From Rhodanobacteraceae bacterium (GTDB lineage Bacteria > Pseudomonadota > Gammaproteobacteria > Xanthomonadales > Rhodanobacteraceae): a DNA stretch of 64,000 nucleotides. This document shows positions 27,660-35,741 of this stretch, one piece after another. Below the pieces are notes generated by a model that saw only the letters and a list, made by a program, of their open reading frames with translations, was not told the DNA's origin and searched no databases. Made by a program: the position numbers and the translations under genes. Location of the stretch: the NCBI GenBank assembly GCA_030123585.1, contig CP126120.1, positions 1,054,001 through 1,118,000 on the forward strand, in the 5' to 3' direction. Position 1 is the stretch's first letter. Each line of letters opens with the position of its first letter.

Positions 27660-30443
27660 ATGATCGCCCGTCTCGCATGCCGATGGTTGGTGATCGCATG
27701 GATTGGTTTGCCGTTTGCCGCGCTCGCCGCGACGCAAGGCACCACCGAAGTCGTCGCAGGCCATGCGCGCTTCGAGTTCCTGACGCCGTCACTGGTCCGG
27801 ATGGAATATTCGCCCTCCGGAAATTTCACGGACGTCCCGACGGCCGTCGTGGTCAAGCGCGACTGGCCGCGCGTCGACGTAACTCGAAAAACGGAAAACG
27901 GCTGGCTCGTCGTGCACACGAGCACGATGACGCTGCGTTACCGGTTGCAATCGGGGGCCTTCACGGCAGGCAACCTCACGGCGAGCTGGCAGGACCACGG
28001 CCAGACACGCGCCTGGCATCCGGGCGAAATCGACCACCGCAACCTCGGCGGACTCACGTACTCGCTGGACAACGTCAGCGCGAAGAACCTGCCGGCCGAC
28101 GTTCGCGACAGTCCCGTCAACGACGTCATTCCCGGCATCGACGTGTTGTTGCCCAAGGCCGAACCCGGCTTGCTGAGCCGCAGCGGCTTCGTATTCATCG
28201 ACGACAGCACGACACCGCTGTGGAACGCGCAGGAACAATGGATCGAACCGCGTAAGTCCGATGGCGGACAGGACTGGTACCTGTTCGCCTACGGTCGCGA
28301 TGATTTCCGGAAGGTCCTGGCCGAGTACGCCGAATTGTGCGGGCCGATCCCGATGATCCCGCGTTACGTGCTGGGACCGATGATCACGGACCTCAATTTC
28401 GAATACTTTCCCGGCGATCCGGAAACCCGGACGCAGGCATTCCGGGATTACGGCGCGCAACACCTCGAGGACGAAGTCACGCGCTTTCGCCGCAACCACA
28501 TCCCGCTGGACGTGCTGGTGCTGGATTTCGCGTGGCACAACTACGGTTGGCAAGGCGGCTACGACTGGAGCCCGTTGATCCCGCATCCGGATCGGTTCCT
28601 GCAATGGCTGCACGCGCGCGGCATCAAGGTGGCCCTGAACGATCACCCCGGCTACGCGAACACCCGTGAAAGCATCCTGTCCCACAGCGACAGCCACGCG
28701 CCGGAAGTGCTGAAGGCGCTCGGGCAGCCGCTGCCGCCCAAGCCTTCGTTCGATCTGGATTTGTCCGGCGGCTGGGTGTTTGCCACCGATCCGCGCGACC
28801 AGGGCATTCGCGACCATTGGTTCGCGGCCGATTACGACGACGCGGGGTGGAAACCCATCCGCACGGATGCGCCGCCAGCGGAACAGGGATACAAGGACTA
28901 CGCCGGCGTCGTGTGGTACCGCAAACGCGTGCGCCTGCCTCCACGTTTGCCCCCGCATCTCTACCTGTACCTGAGTCAGCAAAGCAAGGATTACCAGCTT
29001 TACATCGATGGCCGCGAGATCGCGCACAGCCACGTGCGCTGGCCGCGGCGCCTGACCTTCGCCGACCTTTCAGCGTACGTGAAGGCCGGACAAACGATCG
29101 AGATCGCGCTGCGCATGCAGCCGAACGAGTACGGCAGCGGTTTCCTGCGCGGACTGGTCGCGCTTCGTGACGTCAAGCCGCCCGGGCGCATCTATTTCGA
29201 CCTGTCCGACAAGCAGCAGGCGGAAGTTTCCATGCGCGACCTGCACGAACCGCTGCTGCGGCAGGGCGTGGACTTCTGGTGGGTGGACGGCGGCAGCGGC
29301 GCCGCGGAGATGCCCGGACTGAATCCGCAACTCTGGACCAACCGCGTTTTCTACGACGACTCGCAGAAGGCAACCGGACAACGCAGCTTCATCCTCTCCC
29401 GCTACGGCGGCTGGGGCAGCGAACGCTATCCGGCCTACTTCACTGGCGACACGTATTCGGAACGGCCGGTGCTCGCCTACGAGATCGCCTACAGCGTGCG
29501 CGGCGGCAACGTGCTGATCCCGTACACCAGCCACGACATCGGCGGTTTCCACGGCGGGAAGATCGATTTCGACCTGTACGCGCGCTGGCTCGAGTTCGGC
29601 GCGTTCAGTCCGCTGCTGCGCCTGCACAGCGCGCACGAGAACCCCCGCGAAGGCAATCTGCGCATGCCGTGGATCTACGGCGAGCGCGGCATGGCGCTGG
29701 TGCGGAAATACTTCACGCTGCACACGCAACTCACTCCCTACACCTACACGTATGCCTGGATCGCGCACGCGCAATCCCTGCCGATCCTGCGCCCGTTGTA
29801 TCTGGAGAATCCGGACTCCGAAGCGTCCTACGAACATCCATACGAATACTTTTTCGGCGATGCCATGCTGGTCGCGCCGGTGTTCAGCGCCGACGGCAAT
29901 CGCAAGGTGTACCTGCCGACCGGAAAGTGGATCGGCTTCTTCGACGGCAAGCATTACGAAGGCGGCAAGTCGTTCACCGCCCACTACGCCGCGGACCAGA
30001 CCCCGGTGTTCGTGCGCGACGGCGCGATCGTTCCCGAGCAACCCGCGGACTTCGCATGGTCGGACGCGAAACCGCTGGATCGCCTGATCGTCAACGTGTA
30101 CGGAACGGCGAACGGCGCCTTCACCTTGTATGAGGACGATGGTATTTCGCTGGACTACGAAGAGCATCACGCGCTGACGCCGATGCGCTACACCAGCGCG
30201 GGCGATGGCGTCCATGCAATCGTGATCGGACCGACCCGCGGCGCCTTCAAGGGCCAGGTGCAGCGGCGCGCCTGTGACGTGCAAATCCACGGGATCGAGC
30301 GGCCGGTTTCGGTATCGCTGGATGGCGCGAACGTCGCGTACTGGAACTGGGACGCCGCGAGCGCCACCGCGACCGTCCAGGTTCCCGCGCATTCGATCCG
30401 CGATCCGATCACCATCGAGTGGCGCGCCGCGAAAGCGGAATGA
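27660..30443 (+). CDS. Secreted GH31 glycoside hydrolase with inserted beta-sandwich
   Basis: A 927-aa alpha-glycosidase (alpha-glucosidase or alpha-xylosidase type) with signal peptide 1-23. After the N-terminal beta-sandwich, the catalytic barrel begins near 231 (PMIPRYVLGPM). Likely nucleophile is D543 in FWWVDGG and likely acid/base D597 in YFTGDTYS. Residues about 370-505 interrupt the barrel with a jelly-roll-like segment (GGWVFATD, DYDDAGWKPIR, GVVWYRKRVRLP, LYIDGREI) resembling the sugar-binding domain of GH2 enzymes. The C-terminus has GH31 beta-domains including YEDDGISLDYEE. ATG 27660 has GGAGG. Its stop is 3 nt from that of the convergent TPR-oxygenase gene. Confidence 0.9.
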   Translation: MIARLACRWLVIAWIGLPFAALAATQGTTEVVAGHARFEFLTPSLVRMEYSPSGNFTDVPTAVVVKRDWPRVDVTRKTENGWLVVHTSTMTLRYRLQSGAFTAGNLTASWQDHGQTRAWHPGEIDHRNLGGLTYSLDNVSAKNLPADVRDSPVNDVIPGIDVLLPKAEPGLLSRSGFVFIDDSTTPLWNAQEQWIEPRKSDGGQDWYLFAYGRDDFRKVLAEYAELCGPIPMIPRYVLGPMITDLNFEYFPGDPETRTQAFRDYGAQHLEDEVTRFRRNHIPLDVLVLDFAWHNYGWQGGYDWSPLIPHPDRFLQWLHARGIKVALNDHPGYANTRESILSHSDSHAPEVLKALGQPLPPKPSFDLDLSGGWVFATDPRDQGIRDHWFAADYDDAGWKPIRTDAPPAEQGYKDYAGVVWYRKRVRLPPRLPPHLYLYLSQQSKDYQLYIDGREIAHSHVRWPRRLTFADLSAYVKAGQTIEIALRMQPNEYGSGFLRGLVALRDVKPPGRIYFDLSDKQQAEVSMRDLHEPLLRQGVDFWWVDGGSGAAEMPGLNPQLWTNRVFYDDSQKATGQRSFILSRYGGWGSERYPAYFTGDTYSERPVLAYEIAYSVRGGNVLIPYTSHDIGGFHGGKIDFDLYARWLEFGAFSPLLRLHSAHENPREGNLRMPWIYGERGMALVRKYFTLHTQLTPYTYTYAWIAHAQSLPILRPLYLENPDSEASYEHPYEYFFGDAMLVAPVFSADGNRKVYLPTGKWIGFFDGKHYEGGKSFTAHYAADQTPVFVRDGAIVPEQPADFAWSDAKPLDRLIVNVYGTANGAFTLYEDDGISLDYEEHHALTPMRYTSAGDGVHAIVIGPTRGAFKGQVQRRACDVQIHGIERPVSVSLDGANVAYWNWDAASATATVQVPAHSIRDPITIEWRAAKAE

Positions 30444-30446
30444 CCA

Positions 30447-32270
30447 TCAGGCGGCCGGTCCGGGCACCGCATCGAACGCCACGGTGAGCCGCGTCCGTTC
30501 GCCCGAGAACGGCACCGTGCCGTGCCAGAAGTAGGATGGAAACAGCACCAGCATCCCCGCTTCCGGACGAACCTCGTGTTCCGCGTGCAGTGCCGGCGTG
30601 GTGAGGATGCCGGGCTCGGCGAACGTCAGCACGCCTTCGCGCGACCGCGCATCCGCCACGACTTCGGGCAGGTCGATGTAGCAAGCCGAGGAAATCCAGC
30701 CGCGCGGATGCACGTGGTTGTGGTGGAATCCCTGCGCACGCAGCCGCACCGACCAACTGCCGTTGAACCGGTACGTGCCGTGGTTGCGGCGCCGCAGCGG
30801 GTCGACGCCCTCGCCCATGCGCGCGATGTAGTCGCGGATCGGCGCATCGAAGGCTTCGAACAGCGCGCGGATCACGGGATCGTCGCTGTGCACCAGATCC
30901 TCGGTCGTCTCGGTGCCGTGGCGCAGCGACTGGAACAGCAGCGGATGCAGGTGCCGCGCATGCAGTTTTTCCAGGCTGCGTTTCAGGTCTGCGAGGAAAT
31001 CGTCCAGGCTCCGCCACGGCGACGGCGCTTCGAGCCAATAGGGGATCACGAGGCGCTGGTAATCGCACAGCTGCGCGTAGCGTTCATCGCCCAGCAATCG
31101 CCACGCGGTCGTCTGCAGCGCGATCAGGTATTGATCGTCGGGCTCGGCCCCCAGCAGCGTTTCGCACGCCGGCAGCGCGGCGCGCGCGTCGCCCACCCCC
31201 AATTGCGCGGCCACCAGCAGCTTGCGCACGGGCACGTCGGAGGGCAGCACACGCAATGCGCGCTCGGCCAGGCGCAGTGCAACCGACGGATCGAATTCCA
31301 GCGCGGCAAGACCCGCGCGCACCAGCAGCGCCGGCGGTGGGTGCGCGCGTTCGATGCGCGGGGCAAGGCAGGCGTAGGCCGCGCGCGGATCGCCCGCGCC
31401 CTGCAGCACGGCGGCCTTGGCCGCCCACAAGGCGTCGTTGCCGGAAAACGTTCGCAGTGCGCGATCGAGTTCTGCGGTGGCCTGCGCGCTGTCGCCGGTG
31501 CGCATCCAGACCAGTCGCGCCAGGTCGTTGTGCGCTTCAGCGTGCTGCGGTTCCAGTTGCAGGCAGTCGCGCAACGCTGCTTCGGCGCGCTCGAAGGCGT
31601 CCATTGCGATCAGGCTGCGCGCGCGGGTGTAATGCAGCGCCACGCTTCGATGCCCACGTGCGAGCGCGCGCCCGGCAACCTGTTCGGCCTCGTCGTGCCG
31701 GTTCGACGCCTGCAAGGCCATCGCCAACCCGTGCGCCGCCGCGATGTCGTCGGGCGCACTCGCCAGTCTGTTCCGGTAGAACGCGACCGCTTCGTCCGTG
31801 CGCCCGAGGGCCACCAGCGCATGGACGTGTTGCGCGGCCAGTTCCGGTACGGCATTGCCCGCGTTGCAGAATGGCGCCAACACCGCCAATGCCTGCGCCG
31901 GGCGTTTCTGGTCGTTGCACCAGCGCGCCAGCACCAGCGCCGCGCGGGGATCCGCCGGACTTCCGGTCGCGGCGCGCAGCAGGAAAGGTTCCGCCTCGCC
32001 GGCCCGGCCGCTGTTGAGCAGCAACTCGCCCAGCATCGTCAACACCGGCGGCCACGGCGGATCAAGCGCCGCCGCCTCACGCAATGTTTGCTCGGCACCC
32101 GCTGCGTCGCCCAACGCCAATCTGGCGCCGCCGAGCAATCGGCGCGCTTCCGCGTAATCCGGATGGTCCTTGACGATGGCTTCCAACTGCTGGCAGGCAG
32201 CGCGGAAATCCCCGGCCTGGAGCAGGCCGTTCACGCTTTGCATCGCGGCGAGCAGCGTGGCGGAAATCAT
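30447..32270 (-). CDS. TPR protein fused to a 2OG-Fe(II) oxygenase-like domain
   Basis: A 607-aa cytoplasmic protein. Residues 1-400 are a run of tetratricopeptide-like helix pairs (AEARRLLGGARLALGD, AEPFLLRAATGSPADP, AEAHNDLARLVWMRTGD), a protein-binding scaffold. Residues about 410-607 form a beta-helix oxygenase domain with HNHVHPRG near 515-522, LFPSYFWHG near 575-582 and a final RLTVAFDAVPG. This tail closely resembles the free-standing oxygenase at 26974-27624. It is the last gene of the TonB receptor run and starts 21 nt after the esterase. Proteins like this accompany TonB receptor loci, but their target is unknown. Confidence 0.87.
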   Translation of the reverse strand: MISATLLAAMQSVNGLLQAGDFRAACQQLEAIVKDHPDYAEARRLLGGARLALGDAAGAEQTLREAAALDPPWPPVLTMLGELLLNSGRAGEAEPFLLRAATGSPADPRAALVLARWCNDQKRPAQALAVLAPFCNAGNAVPELAAQHVHALVALGRTDEAVAFYRNRLASAPDDIAAAHGLAMALQASNRHDEAEQVAGRALARGHRSVALHYTRARSLIAMDAFERAEAALRDCLQLEPQHAEAHNDLARLVWMRTGDSAQATAELDRALRTFSGNDALWAAKAAVLQGAGDPRAAYACLAPRIERAHPPPALLVRAGLAALEFDPSVALRLAERALRVLPSDVPVRKLLVAAQLGVGDARAALPACETLLGAEPDDQYLIALQTTAWRLLGDERYAQLCDYQRLVIPYWLEAPSPWRSLDDFLADLKRSLEKLHARHLHPLLFQSLRHGTETTEDLVHSDDPVIRALFEAFDAPIRDYIARMGEGVDPLRRRNHGTYRFNGSWSVRLRAQGFHHNHVHPRGWISSACYIDLPEVVADARSREGVLTFAEPGILTTPALHAEHEVRPEAGMLVLFPSYFWHGTVPFSGERTRLTVAFDAVPGPAA

Positions 32271-32291
32271 TTGCCGGCGCGTTCCGTTGTT

Positions 32292-33368
32292 TTACCGGCC
32301 GAGGTGCTTGTCGAAGAATCCGACCATCACCGCATAAGCCTCTTTCGATTCCGGCATCTCAGGATCGGAGAAGAACGAGTGCCACATGCCATCCCAGACG
32401 TGCAGTTCCGCATCGACGCCGGCCTTGGACAACAGGCGCTGGCTCTGGATTTCGGAACTCATGGTGAAATCGCGGGTGCCAGTGATCAAGAGCGTCGGCG
32501 GGAATTTCGCCAGCAGACTTGGCGAGTTCGCCGGAAACACCAACGGATCGTTGGCCTTCGCGCCCTTGAAGTACGGCAGGTCGGCCAGCTTCAATGGCGA
32601 GGTCGACGGCGGACCGCCATCGAGCACGGGCGCGACCCAAGCCGAATCGCCGCTCAACTCGGCCACCGCCCCGCAGTACATTCCGATCGCGCCGGGCACA
32701 GGCAAGTGTTCGTGGATGAACCACGCCACGGCTTCGCCGGTCAGCACACCGCCGGCCGAGCAACCGTAGATGCCGATGTTCTTCGCCGGATAACGCTTGA
32801 GCAATGCGCGGTACACCTTGGCAACGTCTTCGCTTGCCGCGGGAAAGACGTGCTCCGGACCCTGGCGGTAATCCACGGTGATCACTTCGATCCTGCCGAC
32901 GCTGGCAACCGGAATCGATTCGACCAGCCCGCCGGCGCCCGCGCCCCACAGGAATGCGCCGCCGTGGAGGTTGATCAACACGCGGTGCGCCTGCTGCGGC
33001 GCGATGCCCTGCTTCGGCGTGACCACCTGGGTCGCAACACCTCCGATCGCGCGCTTCTCGATCCTGACCGGATACAGCCGCTCCATCAATTCCGCGCGCG
33101 CAGTGTTGATCTTGTCGTAGTACGCGCGGCTCGCGGCGACCGGACCGTCCAGCGGCGGCGCATCGCGACCCTGCTCGAGCATCCGCCGGAACAGCTTGCG
33201 CGCCTCGGGCGAGGCATAACTGGAAAAGGGAACGGTGAACGCGGGGGCGTGCACGTTGTCCTGGGCGTCCACGCTCGTCTGCGACCACGCGACGGCCGGC
33301 AAAACCAGCAACCACGCAGCCGCCAACGTGCCGATCTCTTGCAAGGATTTGCGGTATGTCGTCTTCAT
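32292..33368 (-). CDS. Secreted HSL-type alpha/beta-hydrolase esterase
   Basis: A 358-aa esterase with signal peptide 1-29. The oxyanion motif HGGAF is at 135-139, the nucleophile Ser204 lies in GCSAGG, the acid is D300 (TGTRDF) and the base H330 (GMWHSFF): a complete triad of the hormone-sensitive-lipase family. GCSAGG rather than GDSAGG is a mild variant. It lies between a GH65 gene (30-nt gap) and the TPR-oxygenase, so it probably deacylates the sugar imported by this locus; that role is inference. Confidence 0.88.
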   Translation of the reverse strand: MKTTYRKSLQEIGTLAAAWLLVLPAVAWSQTSVDAQDNVHAPAFTVPFSSYASPEARKLFRRMLEQGRDAPPLDGPVAASRAYYDKINTARAELMERLYPVRIEKRAIGGVATQVVTPKQGIAPQQAHRVLINLHGGAFLWGAGAGGLVESIPVASVGRIEVITVDYRQGPEHVFPAASEDVAKVYRALLKRYPAKNIGIYGCSAGGVLTGEAVAWFIHEHLPVPGAIGMYCGAVAELSGDSAWVAPVLDGGPPSTSPLKLADLPYFKGAKANDPLVFPANSPSLLAKFPPTLLITGTRDFTMSSEIQSQRLLSKAGVDAELHVWDGMWHSFFSDPEMPESKEAYAVMVGFFDKHLGR

Positions 33369-33398
33369 CGTGTTCCTCCCACGTCTTGCCGCGAACGT

Positions 33399-35636
33399 TC
33401 AAAGCGGCGTGCGCTGCAGCCGTGGTTTGCCGCCGGCATCGCGATCGACGGTGATGTCGTAATGCCTGCCGCGGAACATGATGTCCTTGAGCGTGAGCGA
33501 TTTCCATCCCGGCGGCAGCACGGGCGGGTAGGCCGCGACGAGTCCACCCTGCTCGATGCGCAGGCCCGTCAATCCATAAACCAGGCTTTGCACGTAGCCC
33601 GCCGAGCCGGTGAGGAAATAGCCGGTGTTGTTGCGCGGGGTTTCCGTGCGCACGTTGAACGGCGCTTTCAGCATCTCCGACGTCACGTTGAGTTCCAGCC
33701 AATGCGTGGTCGCCGCGCCGTTGCCGAGCGCGGCCGCCGCGATCGCGAGCGGCGCCAGCCCCATCGTGACGGGCGTTTCGCCGGACTTTTCCAGCGGGGC
33801 GACATTGATGCGGTAATCGTTTTGCCGCACTGTCTTGTCCATCGGCAGATCGAGCGAGGGAAACGCCAGGAACGACAAGTCGCTGTCGGCGGGATCGTGC
33901 GCTACCGAGGGATCGAAATCGAGGTGGTGCCGGCCCGCCTCGGAAAAGGGAATGTAGAGCTTGCCGGCGATTTTCGACCAACGTGGATCGGGCTTGGCGC
34001 CCACCAGCGCAGCGGTCTTCGTGGCGATGTCGAGCGCCTTGCGCGCCGAGGCGTTGGTGAACGTGTCGTCGTCGACGTGCGCGTAGGGTTCCTCGACCGA
34101 CACCACGTCGCGGATGTCGTAGCGATCCTTCGCCGCGTCATACGCCGCGCGGCTGACCCAGAACTCGGCGACATCGCGGATCACCGGCCAGCCGTCCTTG
34201 CGGAGCCACTCCAGATCGTGTGTCGCCAGCCAGTATTGCCACTGCGCGATCGCGACGTCGGCGTTGACGTGGATTTCGCCGACACTCAACCGGTGCGCGG
34301 CATACAGGACTTGTTCGCTGCCGTTCTCCGGGTCGGCTTCCCACGGATACTTGGCGCCGGCAAAGCCCGCTTCGTGCGCACGCTGCTGCGCAGCCGGCAA
34401 CGTGCGGTCGCGGAACATCACGATGGAACGCGCACGCTGCGGATGCAACAACACCAGCGCCGGAAAGATCCAGGAATCGCTGTCCCAGAACACGTGCCCG
34501 ACGTAGCCGGTAGTCAATCCGCAGGCGCCCACGCCCCACGCCACATCCGGCGGCGCATTGGCGAGCAGGTAATACAGATCGGAATGAACGGCGAGTTGCG
34601 CCTGCGGATCGCCGTCGATGCGGATGTCGGATCGCCACAACTTCGCCCACGCCGCGCGTTGTGCAGCGAGCAGCGCGTCGAAGCCGCGTTCGCGCGCCGA
34701 TTCGGCCAGCGCAAGATCGGCCCTGGCATCGCTGCCCCAACCTTCGCGCGACACCGCGACGTACTTGGTGAAGGCGTAAGTTCTGCCCTTGCTTACCTTG
34801 ATGCGCAAGTCGAGTGACAAGCGGTTGTCGGTTCGATCCAGCTTCGTTTCTGTCGGCCGGACGTCGTGCGGCAACTCCACCGCGACGGCTGCGCCCATGC
34901 GCGGGCCGTTCGTCGCCTGTCCGTCCAGCCACAGCGTCAGGTTCGAGGTGTCGCCATCGGTGCTCACTATCCGCGTGTCGCCGTGATACCAGATGGCCGC
35001 GCGATCGGGAGTGGCTGGCGGTTCCGGATCCAGGGCAAGACCGTGCGCTTCGAGCGCCTGCCTGAACCGGTCGCCCGTGAGTCCGGTATCGCCCGGCAAC
35101 TTCGCGAGCGGCAGGCGCGGCTGGTACGGCGCCCACAGCACCAGCGGGAACGACAATTCGACTTCGCCGTCGAATTCGGGCGTGATCGTGAAACGGATCG
35201 CCGCGAGATGTGGCGATGCTTCGCTGACAAGGCTGATCACTTCGACTTGCGTCGCCTTGTCGTGATCGACGTACCGGTAGCGAGTCGTCAGCGTGGCGTC
35301 ATGCAGGTTCAGGACTTGCGTGTAATCCTGGAACACCGAAGGTTCCAGCGGCGCCAGGTTCAGCCAGGCGCCCGTCGAACCCGCGCGATAGTCGATTCCC
35401 GTCCAGCCGGGTATCGCCGCGGGCCGCGCGATGTCGTCCTTGCCATAGTCCATGAACGCGACGAGGTACGACAGATTGCTTTCGGTGCCGCGTGGCGAGG
35501 TGAAGGTCGAGAGGTAACCGTTGGCGAGTTGGCCCGGGAAGTAGCTGGCGAAGTCCTTTGACGTCGCGGTGAGCAGGAAGCTCGGGTCGGTGACGGCGCA
35601 CGCAACCTGCGCGAACAAAGCTAGCGCGAGCAGCAT
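33399..35636 (-). CDS. GH65-family glycoside hydrolase, copy B
   Basis: A 745-aa (alpha/alpha)6-barrel enzyme of GH65 (trehalose, kojibiose and maltose phosphorylases plus acid trehalase-type hydrolases). Signs are FWDSDSWIFPALVLLHP, the YPWEA motif, and the likely catalytic Glu in GEIHVNADVAIAQWQY near 453. The N-terminal beta-sandwich and a C-terminal all-beta end (LPPGWKSLTLKDI) are complete. The hydrophobic N-terminus ending QVACA implies secretion, favouring hydrolysis over phosphorolysis. Start uncertain: ATG 35636 follows a REP-like repeat and lacks a good ribosome binding site; GTG 35735 would translate the repeat. It is a tandem paralogue of the next gene. Confidence 0.87.
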   Translation of the reverse strand: MLLALALFAQVACAVTDPSFLLTATSKDFASYFPGQLANGYLSTFTSPRGTESNLSYLVAFMDYGKDDIARPAAIPGWTGIDYRAGSTGAWLNLAPLEPSVFQDYTQVLNLHDATLTTRYRYVDHDKATQVEVISLVSEASPHLAAIRFTITPEFDGEVELSFPLVLWAPYQPRLPLAKLPGDTGLTGDRFRQALEAHGLALDPEPPATPDRAAIWYHGDTRIVSTDGDTSNLTLWLDGQATNGPRMGAAVAVELPHDVRPTETKLDRTDNRLSLDLRIKVSKGRTYAFTKYVAVSREGWGSDARADLALAESARERGFDALLAAQRAAWAKLWRSDIRIDGDPQAQLAVHSDLYYLLANAPPDVAWGVGACGLTTGYVGHVFWDSDSWIFPALVLLHPQRARSIVMFRDRTLPAAQQRAHEAGFAGAKYPWEADPENGSEQVLYAAHRLSVGEIHVNADVAIAQWQYWLATHDLEWLRKDGWPVIRDVAEFWVSRAAYDAAKDRYDIRDVVSVEEPYAHVDDDTFTNASARKALDIATKTAALVGAKPDPRWSKIAGKLYIPFSEAGRHHLDFDPSVAHDPADSDLSFLAFPSLDLPMDKTVRQNDYRINVAPLEKSGETPVTMGLAPLAIAAAALGNGAATTHWLELNVTSEMLKAPFNVRTETPRNNTGYFLTGSAGYVQSLVYGLTGLRIEQGGLVAAYPPVLPPGWKSLTLKDIMFRGRHYDITVDRDAGGKPRLQRTPL

Positions 35637-35654
35637 GGGAACTGCAAAGACACT

Positions 35655-35679
35655 GGATCCCCGCCTGCGCGGGGATGAC
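35655..35679. repeat. REP-like palindrome upstream of GH65 copy B
   Basis: ATCCCCGC (35657-35664), CTGC, GCGGGGAT (35669-35676), flanked by CTGG and GAC. It sits between the two GH65 genes, just before the first plausible start of copy B, and is the same type as the palindrome at 16306-16332. Confidence 0.7.
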
Positions 35680-35741
35680 GAGCAAGTTTTTCGCGCGCCA
35701 CGCCGTGGTTCGGATTTCAGCAATGCGAGCCCCACACCACG

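Noticed and set aside
30522..34817. A 1431-codon open frame on the + strand
   Set aside because: It runs antisense through three well-supported genes and part of a GH65 gene; its Arg/Gln/His-rich translation has no domain features and reflects high GC in the codon third position.
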